Shown: piece by piece, positions 21,175 to 32,758 of the stretch
Layout: each line of letters starts with the position of its first letter
How positions within the stretch are numbered: position 1 is the stretch's first letter
Source: Fistulifera solaris
Lineage: Eukaryota > Bacillariophyta > Bacillariophyceae > Naviculales > Stauroneidaceae
Direction of reading: 5' to 3'
NCBI GenBank assembly: GCA_030295235.1
Contig: AP026162.1
Location: 2,418,001-2,482,000, forward strand
Length of the DNA stretch: 64,000 bases
The notes under the pieces: generated by a model
What the model was told of the DNA's origin: nothing
The model's input: the letters and a program-made list of their open reading frames with translations, nothing else
Databases searched by the model: none
Program-made: the position numbers and the translations under genes

Positions 21175-21563
21175 GTTATTGTTGTTTTATTATGCCCGCC
21201 GCCACTGCAAAATTTCGAAAAATGCGTCGGTCAATCATCCACAGAGGTTCGGGTTTGATGAGGAGGAGGTCAAACGTCAAACGCTCACTCCCGTCAACTG
21301 TATTCATGAATATGACATCATCAAGACACGATGCGCGTTGCTCGACATCATCCACGCGTACGAAATAATGACGTCACATTGTGATGGCGGCCGCCCAAAA
21401 TCTTTCGTTCCAATCAAAACCCTCGACGACGACATCCCTTCTTGCGGTTGTTGATGTTATTATTGTTGTTGCTGCAGTAATATATTCTTCTTTTCTTCTT
21501 ATTTAGCGCAACGCAGAGAACCAAATTACGCTTCCTAGGCATCATCATCCGAAAATAAGAATA

Positions 21564-22862
21564 ATGTTGGTATCTTTGTTGCAGAAAAGCAGTCGCCCGA
21601 TGATGTCGATGCAGAAGACTCTTCCAAAATTCTTGTCGACCATGGCGCGTACGACATCCGCGGCCGTGCACATTGATCGTTTCACTCCTTCTTCGACTAC
21701 TAGTACTACTACACACTACGACCAGCGCCTTCCGAATGAAGTGAATCAACGCAATGCCTTGTATCAAGACGAAGCCGCCCGGACCTTGGGTGATGTCACG
21801 GCGTCCGTGCGTCACGATTGGACGAAAGACGAAATTGCTGCCATTTATAGTTTGCCGTTTTATGAATTGATGCATCGCGCCAGTATGGTCCATCGCATGT
21901 ACTGGAATCCCGCCGAAGTCCAACAATGCACCTTACTGAGTATCAAGACGGGCGGATGCACGGAAGATTGTAAATATTGCAGTCAATCGACGCGCTATAA
22001 AACGTTTGTGAAACCGACGCCGACGATGAAAGTCCAAGAAGTCTTGCAAGCGGCCCAACGGGCCAAAGACGCCGGATCGACCCGATTTTGTATGGGTGCC
22101 GCGTGGCGGGAATTGGGCAACAAACAAAATGCGTTCGGGCACATTCTCGAAATGGTGAAGGGCGTCAATGCCATGGGATTGGAAGTGTGTTGCACATTGG
22201 GCATGTTGACAGCCGAACAAGCCCGCCAATTGAAACAAGCGGGATTGACGGCGTACAATCACAACCTGGATACGTCACCCGAGCATTACCCGAACGTCAT
22301 TACGACCCGCAGTTATGAAGATCGATTGCAAACGATTGCCAATGTACGAGATGCCGGCATTAGTGTGTGTTGTGGTGGTATTTTGGGATTGGGTGAGAAA
22401 GAAACGGATCGAGTGGGATTGTTGCACGTATTGGCGACCTTACCGGAACATCCGGAATCTGTGCCGATCAATGCTTTGGTGGCCGTCCAAGGAACGCCTT
22501 TGGGTGATCAACAACAAGAAGAAGATGATGATGCCATGAAGTCGGTCGATGTCTTTGATATGGCCCGCATGATTGCGACGGCTCGGATTGTCATGCCCCG
22601 GACGATGGTCCGTCTTTCGGCGGGACGATTGTCGTTCAGTGATGCAGAACAATTCCTCATGTTTCAAGCCGGTGCCAATTCCATTTTCAATGGTGACAAA
22701 TTGTTGACCACGTCGAATCCAGAATTTGACGCCGATCAAGCCTTGTTTCGCAAATTGGGCTTTCAAGGAAAACCCGCCCACCAAGGTCCTTTGGTCGCAC
22801 CGGCCGAAGCAGACGGACATGTCATTGTCACGCACGTGCGGGCGGAAGCGCAGTTGGCTTGA
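21564..22862 (+). CDS. BIO2/bioB: Biotin synthase, probably mitochondrial
   Basis: Radical-SAM enzyme that inserts sulfur into dethiobiotin, the last step of biotin synthesis. The cluster motif is GGCTEDCKYCSQS (CxxxCxxC, about residues 133-145). Other BioB hallmarks follow in order: RFCMGAAWRE, AYNHNLDTSPE(H)Y, TTRSYEDRLQT, CCGGILGLGE, PINALVAVQGTPL and RLSAGR. The intronless 432-residue frame is longer than bacterial BioB (about 345). The extra 70-80 N-terminal residues, rich in Ser/Thr/Arg and poor in acids at the very start, look like a mitochondrial presequence, as expected for eukaryotic biotin synthase. A short Gln/Glu/Asp-rich insert follows TPLGDQQ. Other start Met residues exist within the first 35 codons. 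Confidence 0.95.
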   Translation: MLVSLLQKSSRPMMSMQKTLPKFLSTMARTTSAAVHIDRFTPSSTTSTTTHYDQRLPNEVNQRNALYQDEAARTLGDVTASVRHDWTKDEIAAIYSLPFYELMHRASMVHRMYWNPAEVQQCTLLSIKTGGCTEDCKYCSQSTRYKTFVKPTPTMKVQEVLQAAQRAKDAGSTRFCMGAAWRELGNKQNAFGHILEMVKGVNAMGLEVCCTLGMLTAEQARQLKQAGLTAYNHNLDTSPEHYPNVITTRSYEDRLQTIANVRDAGISVCCGGILGLGEKETDRVGLLHVLATLPEHPESVPINALVAVQGTPLGDQQQEEDDDAMKSVDVFDMARMIATARIVMPRTMVRLSAGRLSFSDAEQFLMFQAGANSIFNGDKLLTTSNPEFDADQALFRKLGFQGKPAHQGPLVAPAEADGHVIVTHVRAEAQLA

Positions 22863-23009
22863 AACAAGAAATAAGACGAAAAAAGAGACTAAAATTATGA
22901 TAAGTAATCACAGAAATACATATTGTTATAGTTGGTTTCCCACATCGTATTGAGTTCAACATGCATTGCTTGTTACATTTTCAACTCCACAGCCCCCTCT
23001 CTCTTTTTT

Positions 23010-23846
23010 TTAGTTGGACATGTTGTGTTCGACACGATCGACATCATCCAATTCCTCCAAAGCATCAATGATTTCCATATTCTTTTCAAATTCTTCGTCG
23101 GAACATTCGACGGGCGCTTTACTGACATAGATTAAGGACATTTCCAAACCTTGCTCGTATCCCATGGACTGAATGGCTTGAAACATGTTGGAGGTTTCCG
23201 ACGGATCGGTATAGACGCGAGTTGTTCCTTCTTCTACCACCAATTCCATATCGGAACATCCCGCTTCAATGGCGGCTTCCAAGACGGCTTCTTCTTCCAA
23301 CACGGCCGGTACTTGCACACATCCCTTCCGATCGTACAGGAACAAGACACTACCGGCTTCGGCCATTTTGCCTTCTCTCTTGGAGACAGTCGATCGGACA
23401 TCGGCTGTCGCGCGATTGTTGTTGTCGGTCAAGACATGAATGACCAACGAAGCACCCCCGAATCCGTATGCTTCAAAGATGGATTCCTTGAAATCACCAA
23501 CATTGCCTTCCGAGGCCTTTTTGATGGCCCGTTGAATGTTATCGACCGGGACACTTTGAGCCTTGGCCTGTTTCATGACATCCGCCAAGGCGCGATTGGC
23601 ATTGGGATCGGGACTGCCGCCTTGTTTGACGGCCATGATGATTTTTTTGCCAAAAATGGCGTTGGTTTTGGCTTTTCGGAGGTCGGTCTTGGCTTTGGTG
23701 GAGGCCCGGACGGCGGCGGCGCGGCCCATATCAAGTTGTGTAGTACTTGTAGTTGTCGTGGGTAATTGTGTTTGTGGTGTCACCATAAACGCCCAAGTGG
23801 GCGTGGCGAAGAACAGGGTCAATAGAATGAAGAGAGATTGTTGCAT
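23010..23846 (-). CDS. yebC: YebC/PmpR/TACO1 family protein, plastid-targeted
   Basis: 278 residues. The family pattern is clear: MGRAAAVRASTKAKTD (in place of the bacterial GHSKW start), KQGGSPDPNANRALADVM, VPVDNIQRAIKKA, EAYGFGGASLVIHVLTDNNNRA, TADVRSTVSK and GSVLFLYDRKG, then the C-terminal EAAIEAGCSDMEL region. These proteins act in translation (TACO1-like relief of ribosome stalling) or in transcription in bacteria. The N-terminus MQQSLFILLTLFFATPTWA-FMV is a textbook bipartite plastid presequence with Phe after the signal cleavage site. The stop is 148 bp from the biotin synthase stop, tail to tail. Confidence 0.92.
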   Translation of the reverse strand: MQQSLFILLTLFFATPTWAFMVTPQTQLPTTTTSTTQLDMGRAAAVRASTKAKTDLRKAKTNAIFGKKIIMAVKQGGSPDPNANRALADVMKQAKAQSVPVDNIQRAIKKASEGNVGDFKESIFEAYGFGGASLVIHVLTDNNNRATADVRSTVSKREGKMAEAGSVLFLYDRKGCVQVPAVLEEEAVLEAAIEAGCSDMELVVEEGTTRVYTDPSETSNMFQAIQSMGYEQGLEMSLIYVSKAPVECSDEEFEKNMEIIDALEELDDVDRVEHNMSN

Positions 23847-24749
23847 GGTGTCGACGAGATGCGAGAGAAGTAATAATTTGTTCTGGAACGATTGCTACAA
23901 CGTCTTTGCTTCGATTCGTTCGTCAATTACAATTCGTTCTCGTCAGCTTTGAGTGATCTTTGATAAAGTAAAGACGTTTCGTTTGCTGCCCTGCTTGCTT
24001 TTGAACGATGTATTGTCGTATTGTCGTTGTTAAGGTCGTTGTCACTTTTTTCTTCGCCAACCAAATCGGCGGCGGAGAAAACGTGAAAGACACACCGTGC
24101 GTCAGTCTCGATAACTGTGTCGTAGTGGTACAATACTTTAGTCATGTGTGAGTCATGAGTCATGAGTCATGAGTAACGAAAGAAAGCTTGAGCATCGAGC
24201 AACAATTTTGTCAGAGTGCGACTCACTATCGATAAGAGTGTACTCGAGGAACCCCATCGAAACACTTTTTGTCGACCGCACCGAAACGCTTCGTCGCCCA
24301 CTGTTTCTTTTATACAAGCGAGTCGGCCGGAAATCGTTTTTCGAACGCCGCACAACGACGCAAGTAAATACTCGCAAAAGGCACCATAAAAGCCTCTCTC
24401 GTTCTTCTGGAGAAAGAGACATCGATCGTTTGATTTGCTAATTTTCTTGCAAGGTTCGACGACACGAGTTACGATTGTGGGGTGCGGCCCGTCGCGAAAT
24501 GAAATTGGATAATTGAAACGATTCTATTTTTTTTTAATTTGTAGTAATTATCGACTTCACCGCCGCACAGAGATCGAAGAGCCTCTCCGTTTCACGCACA
24601 TGCTGAGAGAACAACATCATTTTTACAGGGAAGAATTCATAAGAAAGAAACGCGGCAACATATTCTTTTCCTGAATTAACGGCGAAGAAGGACACAATGG
24701 TACGCGCAGAGAACGAAAAAAAAGAATTCATCGTTCTTGATCTCATTTT
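23847..24749. other. Intergenic region between yebC and the P450
   Basis: The two flanking genes are divergent, so both promoters should lie here. A tetra-repeat of GAGTCAT-type units occurs at about 24149-24172. ORFs on both strands at 24150-24440 have no recognisable motif. No RNA gene seen. Confidence 0.45.
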
Positions 24750-27696
24750 ATGCTCTTTATAAAGGTCTTTTGCTGCATTGCCATTGTAGCTATCGCCATT
24801 GTGTATTTCATTGGATTATGGATTCGACAATTGTTTTTGGGACGGCGTCGCGATCCCTATTTTGCGGCATGGCCACCCCCACCCCGCGCGTTGGCGGGCA
24901 ACGGGGCGTGGCCGGTCTATGGACATACGCGATTGTTTCGACGGCACGTCGGTGATGTCATGCTCAGAATTTGAACCGCAATGGACGGAATATGCCATCG
25001 CGGGTCGTTCTCTCGGCCACTGTTTTGCGATTTTCATTTGGGGACAGTGGCGGGTGGGCATTCAGGGACCGGAACGCGCCCAACAATTCTTTCAACAGCC
25101 CTTGCAAGAAGGATGGCCGTGGACCCCGCCCGTGACGTTATTGGGAAAATCGTGCCTCGCATTGTTGCAACAAGAAGATATCGGACAAGCCAAGAGTTTG
25201 CGGGGGATGTTGGAAAAGCCATTGTCGGCGAACGCTCTGCAACGATTCGCTCCGGTGTTTGCGCAAGCCGCCGAGCAGTGTTTATTGGCGGTCGAACAAG
25301 GTGTGTTTCGGAAAACGCGGTCGCCACAAAAGCAACCACCGGATCAGTGTGCGGCGTCACCGACGGATGAGGAGGATTGTTGTGAGGACGAAGAGGAAGA
25401 CGAACTCGAAGAAGGTGCTTGTTGTAAACTCAAATGGGAGGCATTGCGGTCGTACAGTTTAGATTTAGTGAATGGGCCTTTGTTTGAAATGAATTTATGG
25501 AGCGAAGAGACCGTCAGTCCTTTTAAAGCAAGCTCCCACGAGGCATCCTTTCAAAGAGAAGAAGAACCACCGACTTGGAAAGCCGTGTTAACAAACTGGA
25601 ACACACCGAAACATGCGAGAAAGGAAGAACCGCCGACTCGTGAATTGATGTTATTGTGGATGGAACGAATAAAACTAGGTTTAGATGTCATCAAACTGAC
25701 GTTTGGACCGGAATGGATGTATGTTTGGATGTTCAATGAATACGGGAGAGCCGTCAATGCACGCATGTACGTGGAGAAGCTCATTGGGGGACATGTGGAG
25801 CGCATGGCGGCGTTAGATCCGCAAGTAACGCATGAACGGGGACACGTCTACCACGAGCCCACCACGCAGCCCTTCCCTCTCTTGGCGCTACATCAGAATT
25901 TAGTACACAGTAAAGAAGGCATCTTTGGAGACTTTTCGGTGTATCCGACGCCAGCGAAATCAACTGCTGTTGGAGTCGAAGAAGTGACACCGGGAAACCG
26001 AACACGTTGCAACAGCATGCCCAATACTTCGGTCGCCGAATTGTCACCCGTGAAGGACGCTTGTTTCGCGTCACCGTACGTGACACCCTTTAAGACAGAA
26101 CAAGATTTGGCTCGAGCCAGTCCGATACGGAAGCCGGAGAGTATTTCACCGGAAGGTACGAAGTGGGGATTGAAAGAAATACGTTTAGAAGGGTTTCCAC
26201 AAGGTGCATCCATGTCACCATTGAGTGAAGTAGGCACTTGTCCGGTTCCACAATGGAAGAGTCGTCCCATGGCAACTCCCCTGGCCGACACAGCTGAAGC
26301 GACAGATGGAACCAGGAAGCCTCACCAGAAGAAAAATGTCAGTGAAGTATTTCGAGAAATAAAAGCGAATAGAGAGAAGCAGAAGCATCTCTCAGATGAC
26401 GGCCAAGTCGTTTATAGCTTTTTCAACCCCACACAGCGGAGATCATTTGACGAAGCCGATGACTCTCCAGTAATCAAAGCCGTTAAGTCGATGAATGGGA
26501 AGAATTTGACGGAAACAAAAGAGATTCCTACCCATATTGCACCAGACACTAGTGAGACAGCAGAAGAGATTTGCAAAGAAAACGCATCACAATCGACCCA
26601 ACGGATATCAAATGTACATAAACAAATCGAACAACGATCAGTGACAAACGGCACCCATCTGAAAACCTTGTCGTCGTCTTTTTCTTCGAATAAGTCGGGT
26701 ATTTTAGCTGGGTCAACTTCTGCACCATTAAAACGCTTTGCAACACCCCAAATACCAATGACAACACCCTTCCGACAGCAGAAGAGGGTTCGTAGTACAG
26801 GAAAGAAGAAACCGATTCCGGATACAGGCGATACCAACGTGCAGTCGCTTCTACAAGCATTGTTGCAACAACGAGGTCCAGAGGGAAAGGGTATATCGCA
26901 AACGACCTTGATGGAGCTGATCATCAACATATGGATGATGTTAGAAGTTGGAAATGCTTGGACTGCCATGGCCATGACCCTGCTAGCATGGGACGAGACA
27001 GCACTGAGTGTAATTCAAGAAGAGTTAGATGTTCTAGAACTAGAGTTTGGCGGCGAACTTCTTTCTCCTGCAGCGCTGGATCGTATGAAATATCTCGATG
27101 CTCTTATTTACGAATCAATACGCCTGATTCCTCCGTTCTTGGGAGGACTGAAGTCGACTACTGAAACGGTTATTTTAAAGGATGCCGGTGTACAAATTCC
27201 AAAAGGATCCCACATTTTCTTCTGTCAGCCATCGCGACAAGAATTCGATCTTTTCGCAGCTGTCGGCAAACGTCCGGAATGTCTGGGTCAGCAGTATCCT
27301 TGTATCGAACTCTTTGGCTTTCTACCACTACAAGGGCTCGAGGTACCACTGATGGTGTTGCAGTGCAAGGTTTTTCTGGTTGTGACGCTTCGAAACTACG
27401 CACCCACTGTTTCGAAACGAAATACGTTTATACGTCGAGTCAAATCCGCCGTGAGCTTTCGAAAAAGTCAGCATGTCGAAACACCCGAAGCATCATTGCG
27501 ATCCTGGGCGGGACTCACGGATGTTGCCGAAGGTTCGAACCATTCCATCGGCGCGTGGGATGTGGAAGACGGGCCTGCCGCGGCCGCGGATCAAAGCAAT
27601 CACAGGATGACCCCTTCGGAAGCGCTGAAGCAGTTTACGAAAATTCCATTTCCGGAGCCCAAGCGGGTGATTCAGTTGAAACCACGGGGTCTTTAG
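24750..27696 (+). CDS. Cytochrome P450 with large internal insertion, one frameshift
   Basis: The true start is probably the ATG at 24750. It gives a membrane anchor (VFCCIAIVAIAIVYFIGLWI) and the Pro-rich hinge WPPPPRALAGNGAWPVYGH, but this frame stops at about 24973. The main frame carries the rest from WTEYA onward. The join is a 3-T run (970-972 of that kilobase) that would need to be two T. Later P450 signatures are the I-helix region IWMMLEVGNAWTAMAMTLLAW at the usual AGxxT position, the K-helix YESIR, PKGSHIFF and a heme loop AVGKRPECLGQQYP. In the heme loop the Arg is three residues before the Cys instead of two. A low-complexity Ser/Thr/Lys-rich insertion of roughly 250 residues (about 26000-26850) splits the catalytic domain. 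Substrate cannot be predicted. Confidence 0.75.
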
Positions 27697-28108
27697 GAAT
27701 TGAAGTTGACCTCGGAAAGTTTTAGGAAATCTGACATAATAATAATGCATATTATTTACATCGTGTTACCGACCCTCAATTAGTTTTCATGCTCCTGCTG
27801 ATTTTAGTAGCCTCTAGAGTGATCAAGCTTTTTAGCAATGACATTTGATGACATAGCCCTCGAAAGTATGTTTTATGTTAAAAAATACTGTACATAGATG
27901 AGTCACGAACATAACAAACAGTGACCCGGCGTCTGGCCTTGGTGCCGCACGTACTTGCGCCGCATCTCGCATTTTATTTTGTTATTCACAACAATAAAAA
28001 CGAAGAAGAACATCAAACAAAAGCATCAAGCAATACCTTCAAGCAACGTTCTAAGAGATTATCTTGACTGTTGAGTTCTAGGCTGATCTAAGCTGTTAAA
28101 ATAGCCTC
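27697..28108. other. Intergenic region between P450 and uS17m
   Basis: A-rich stretch ahead of the uS17m start; no gene, repeat or RNA recognised. Confidence 0.45.
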
Positions 28109-28573
28109 TTGTTGACGAGAATGTTCCGCTTTCCTTCCTTGCTGTCTCCCACCCCTCGCACGCTCGCCCTGCGACCGTGTTGGCTTTCCTCAATGTCAAC
28201 AAACACCGCTGCTTTCTCATCTACGAATGCAGAAAAGAGTATCCACGACATGTCGAATGAAGAATTGGCGGATACATCGACTATTCCCGGTTGGGAATGG
28301 ATTCATTCACCTCCCCGCAAATTCCCTCGGGGCGCCTTGATCGGGACAGTCGTATCGGATCGCATGCAAAAGACCGTGAATGTAGCCGTCGATCGATTCC
28401 GTATCATTCCGAAATTGCGATTACGACGACGCTATACACGAAAATTCATGGCACACGATGAACAAGAAGTGGCGAAGATTGGAGATTTGGTGATGATTAC
28501 ACCGTGTCATCGTATTTCGAAGCACAAGCATTTCATGTTGCGAGAAATCTTGCGCCCGAAAGATAAATTGTAA
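28109..28573 (+). CDS. mrps17: Mitochondrial small-subunit ribosomal protein uS17
   Basis: 154 residues. The C-terminal 85 form a standard S17 OB-fold: GTVVSDRMQKTVNVAVDR, then RRYTRKFMAHDE, GDLVMITPCHRISKHKHF and LREILRP. It binds 16S-type rRNA in the small subunit. The N-terminal 65 residues, with MLTRMFRFPSLLS and further Arg/Ser residues, look like a mitochondrial presequence; no signal peptide with the plastid Phe motif is seen, which argues against a plastid copy. Intronless. Confidence 0.93.
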   Translation: MLTRMFRFPSLLSPTPRTLALRPCWLSSMSTNTAAFSSTNAEKSIHDMSNEELADTSTIPGWEWIHSPPRKFPRGALIGTVVSDRMQKTVNVAVDRFRIIPKLRLRRRYTRKFMAHDEQEVAKIGDLVMITPCHRISKHKHFMLREILRPKDKL

Positions 28574-28781
28574 TGTTTATAATGCTTCGTTTTCATTTTT
28601 TTGTTCTACAGTAAGCGAGTGAATTTCTTTCCAGCCTCTTAAGTATCGAGGATCGTTCCGATGCGAATGTTACTGGTATTCCGTTTTAGATTACAGTTAT
28701 GCATATCCTATGTTCTCTAGCCAGTCGTCATTCTTAAACGGTAGTTAATCGTCTTACCAGGTATTCGATACGTTAAACATC

Positions 28782-30286
28782 TCAATAAAGGAAGGGCGAA
28801 AACTGCACTAACTCACATAGGATGTCCGTATAATTCGCAAGCAAGAGCGAGGATCGTCGAAAGTCACCGCTAGCACTTTGCATCAGCGTCTCGCCGACGA
28901 TCACTGGTTGAAGCGAAAGAGGTTCCTGCGTGAGCCCTTTTAAGCCGCGAAAGAAGCAGTTGATAACGTACAAATCATCTATCTCTGCACCGTCTGTCAC
29001 TCTGTTTCCATCCTTATCCATTACCTCAATGTACGGATTGCGCTTAAGCAATTGTTTCAGCAACGCATAGCCTGGATCCGCCTCTTCTTGATAGTTATCA
29101 ATTTTAAAATAGCGCAAGCTTTTGTGACTCTCCAACGTTGCGAACATGCTCTCGAGATGTTGATCAAATTGAATGAGAGAGTGATGCAACTGCAGCTCTA
29201 CCAGACTTTGATTAGCCTCGACAGCACGAAGCAGCTCCTCTACCACCGTAGCTAGTATTCTGTCAGACGCGTTGTATTTGAAGGTGAACTCTAATTTCAC
29301 AAAGTGTCCCAGTTCCGCGATACGGCCGAAAAATGCACAGAAAAAATCTTTGTATTTCTCGTGGACGTAAAGTGATCGAAATGATACTGAAAGTTCTTTC
29401 GGAACAATGTCAACAAGAGACCAATCCATCTCCAGAACTGTTTCTTCATGAATTTCAAAACCGACGCCCTTGACCGAGGCGGTCAAAAGCTGGTACATTT
29501 GACGCGGCGTTTCGCATGCAAAAATATGCAGCTTGTCAATTGTTCTGGCTCGTAAGAGGCGATGGAAAATGTCCTCGTCTTGCTCTCGGAAATGCCACAA
29601 TTTTAAATATCCGAACGGCGTAACTCGCTGTAGCAGGATCTCAGCAAATGTAGCGCCCCCATCGGAAAAGTGATCGTCCAGATTTTCCTCGAACGAAAGG
29701 AAAATGGGATGCGGCTGCCGAGCTAAAAACACCGATTGTGCTGGGCTGATGATGTTGGATCCTGCAAACAAAACTTCAGTTTCGACACCGTTTTGAAAAA
29801 GGAGACTCAGTTGATCGGGGGAAAACACACCAAAGTCAATAGGCTGCTCCGAATCAGAAATATACCACCTTCGACAAGTGCTGCCTAATATGCCCCAAAT
29901 AAAGGCCGCTGTCTCCGCAATCGCATGATCTGATTTCCCAATGATTGTACAGTAAAAGAACTGGAGACGATACTAAAGTACCTGTCATCCTCTTCCAAGA
30001 TAGCATTATATTCCGAACCATCTTCATAGTAGTCTCTGTCATCAAAAGTAAGCACTCCATCTTCACATTCGCTTGGTAAATGTGTCATAATAAGAGTGTC
30101 ATTCGGTCGCCAAATTGCATATAAAGCAGTATCAGTAAGCTGCTGGAGGTCCTCAACACTGGGTGTTCTTTTGAATTTGTGCCTGGCCAAGCGTAACATC
30201 ATGAAAGCGGTGACGTCCGGCACTCGCTGTTGGTCCATTTCAGAGAGCGGAATGCGTTCCAAGACGTCTTCAATTCTGGGCAACAT
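28782..30286 (-). CDS. LRR/RNI-like family protein, copy H (type II), one frameshift
   Basis: Starts at 30286 with MLPRIEDVLERIPLSEMDQQ, then FKRTPSVEDLQQL and WRPNDTLIMTHL. The frame then breaks just before the conserved block. IIGKSDHAIAETAAFIWG and FGVFSPDQLSLLF are in the next frame, which stays open to 28782. Past the break come FLARQPHPIFLSF, FSDGGATFAEILL, DWSLVDIVPKELSV, the LRR-like ANQSLVELQLHHS and HKSLRYFKIDNY, GYALLKQLLKRNPYIEV, INCFFRGLKGL and LLANYTDILCELVQFSP. The only lesion is at the 4-A run 29954-29957 (plus strand), which would need five. Function unknown. Confidence 0.68.
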
Positions 30287-30620
30287 TTTTGCGGAATAAT
30301 CAAATTATACAATCAGTTATCAAGGCTATAGACAGTCACAATTGCAAATGCAATGCTTATCATTATTATTTTTTTTGATGGTGCTCATCGTCGCGAACCT
30401 CGCCCGACATACTCAATCTGACTCAATGCGACATTTAATTCGTTTTGAAATCTAGGGTCGTAAAATAAGATCTCCCACTTCACCTAAGGCGTACGCTTCG
30501 CAAATCGATAAGAATGATAATAAGACAATGATGTTACACAAAGTATTAATCATGAAGAGCCAGTTCTCATTTTCAGAAATTCGTCTGTAGTAACAAAACT
30601 GCACCAAGCTCTTTTCCTCA
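30287..30620. other. Spacer between copies I and H
   Basis: AT-rich, with a short T run at about 30366. Nothing recognisable. Confidence 0.4.
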
Positions 30621-30622
30621 GG

Positions 30623-32148
30623 CTAGCCAGAGTAAAATGCATCTGAACGAAGCAGCGATGGGTATTGTACCAGCTCACATAAAGCATCGGTATGATTCGC
30701 CATCAGAAAAGCCGACCGTTGAAAATCACCGCTTGCACTGCCGGCCAGCGTCTCACCTATAAGCGGTGGTAATAGTGATAGTGTCTCCCGCTTGAGACAC
30801 TGGCAATCTTGATAGAAACGGTTGAATCGATAGATTCGGCCTACTTCATCACCATCTGTCACTCTGTTTCCATGGCGGTCAAACACTTCAATGAATCTGT
30901 TCCGATTTAGCAGTTGCTTTAGCATAGCGTAGCCTGGATCGAACTCCTCCGTATACTCGGCAATTGTAAAGCGGCGTAATCCTGCATGGCTTTCCATCGT
31001 GGCGAATAAAAGATCGCGGTGTTCGACAGTTTGGGTATGCGCATAGCGCAAATGCAACTCTTCTAAACTGTGATTGGCGGATACAGCAGAAAGCAGCTCA
31101 TCGAAGACGCTGCAGGGAATGATCGCGTGCAACTTGCGAAACATTGTGACTCCAAGCTTCCTAAAATCTACCAGTTCGGCGAGTCGTCGAAAAAAAGAAC
31201 ACATAAAGACGATGTGAGTCTCGACATCTAGGTAGGACAACTCCACGGTCAGTTCGTTCGGAACAATGTCGACACGAGACCAATCCAGTTGCAAGCAACT
31301 CTCCACTTTCATCGAAAAGCCAACACCTTTGCTAGAAGAGGACAAGAGCTGCAGTATTTGTTGCGGTGTAGCGCAACCAAGCTCGAAGTTACTGAACTGT
31401 TGTAGCCGTTAAAAGAAAATGAAAGCTGTCATTTTGGCGTTTTCCTCAACCTTCCACAACTTGAGGCTCCCAAAGGGCGAATCCCTTCAAGAAGACTATT
31501 CACAAATAATTCACCCCCGTCCGAGAAACAGCGGAGAGAATCTTCTAAAGTCAGAGAGATAGGAAACGGCATTTGAGCTAAAAACACGGATTGCACAGCA
31601 CTGATATTCGACACTTCCAGCGTGATCTCCATCATCGGAATGTCTCAAATAGAAGCGCCAAGTTGTTGTGTCGAAACAATGCCAAAATTAAAATGTTCAT
31701 TCCAGCATCGGACCTCCCGAAACCGGCTATCGGTGTCGAGTTCCCATAGAAAAGCCGCTGTTTCCGCAATGGCGTGGTCGGACTTTCCAATGACAGTACA
31801 GCGCAGAGAACCAGAACAGAACCAAAAGCACCGGTTGTTACCCAAGGTAACGCATCGGATCGAACTTGTGTCTGGATCATGATAGACGAGCAATCCGATC
31901 CCATGCACCGGCCGGTTCATCTGTCAGAATGAGTGTTTGATTGTCTTGCCATATTGACCATAAGCCTTTCAGCTGCTGAAGGTCTTGGATGGAAGGAATC
32001 CTTCGAAACCGGTAAGTTGGCAACGCGTCCCGACGATTGCGTACAACAATGGGAACGCGTGCTGCAACGCTAGTTGAGTCTGAGGAACGAGTTCGAGCAA
32101 CGCTGATTCTCCGTTTGCAATGCTCTTTTCGATCCGTGATGCATCCAT
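30623..32148 (-). pseudogene. LRR/RNI-like family pseudogene, copy I (type II)
   Basis: The start is at about 32148 (MDASRIEKS, then LLELVPQTQLALQ). The frame shifts within 40 codons. TYRFRRIPSIQDLQQL and WQDNQTLILTD follow, and a second shift near 31910. VIGKSDHAIAETAAFLWEL and FNFGIVSTQQL come next, then a third shift to EITLEVSNISAVQSVFLA and CFSDGGELFVNSLL, and a fourth. The last part, 31345-30623, is open: GVGFSMKVESCLQLDWSRVD, LHLRYAHT, HAGLRRFTIAEY, GYAMLKQLLNRNRFIEVFD, FNRFYQDCQCL and FLMANHTDALCELVQYPS. Too many lesions for a single error; probably a true pseudogene. Confidence 0.75.
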
Positions 32149-32409
32149 GCTCGAACGTTAGCTCTGTTGACGATATCTACAATGGTCAGCGTGAAGTGAC
32201 GGTTCTGGATGAGACCGTGCACGTTATTTGTGTCGATTGGAAGAGCCACCTTGGTCTAATCTTTCACGGGATGCGAATGAAAATGAATAATTATTATGCT
32301 CTGCGTCGCATGTGGATGCGTTCTTGGTGTTCTTTTTTTCGGACTTTCGGATCAAAAAGATCCTCAGCGCCAAAGTACTCTTTGGATGATAAACTATACA
32401 AATGACGTC

Positions 32410-32756
32410 AAAAAAGCGGCACTCAGCCATCAACGCCTTCTCATTCTGTGTCGCATCGTTTCATCGTAATTTCTAGCTTCCAGCTATATAGACGTCTTCA
32501 TGTTTTATCGATACCCTAACTTTATTCAATAAAAGCCCTCCCCATAAACAGCAGGTTCAATTTTTAAAGATAATTGTTATTTATGAAATAAATAAATGAA
32601 TGCGAAGTTCTAAATGATTTCAAAAAAATGAAGATGAAGGAAGGGCATTTCTCGAGTGCAATCAGAGTTTATACCCACATAAGCATAAAGGGTTCGGGAT
32701 TTGGGACAGTGAGCAGTGAGCCACAAAGATTGCGAACCATGATGATCGATAACGAT
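32410..32756. other. AT-rich non-coding spacer
   Basis: No gene or clear repeat recognised between copy I and the MITE-like element. Confidence 0.4.
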
Positions 32757-32758
32757 AG

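Noticed and set aside
24149-24172. GAGTCAT tetra-repeat as a promoter element of the P450
   Set aside because: A simple tandem repeat 580 bp from the start; no evidence of regulatory role.
29052-29255. Plus-strand ORFs inside copies H, J and N
   Set aside because: Antisense shadows of the family genes; no independent support.
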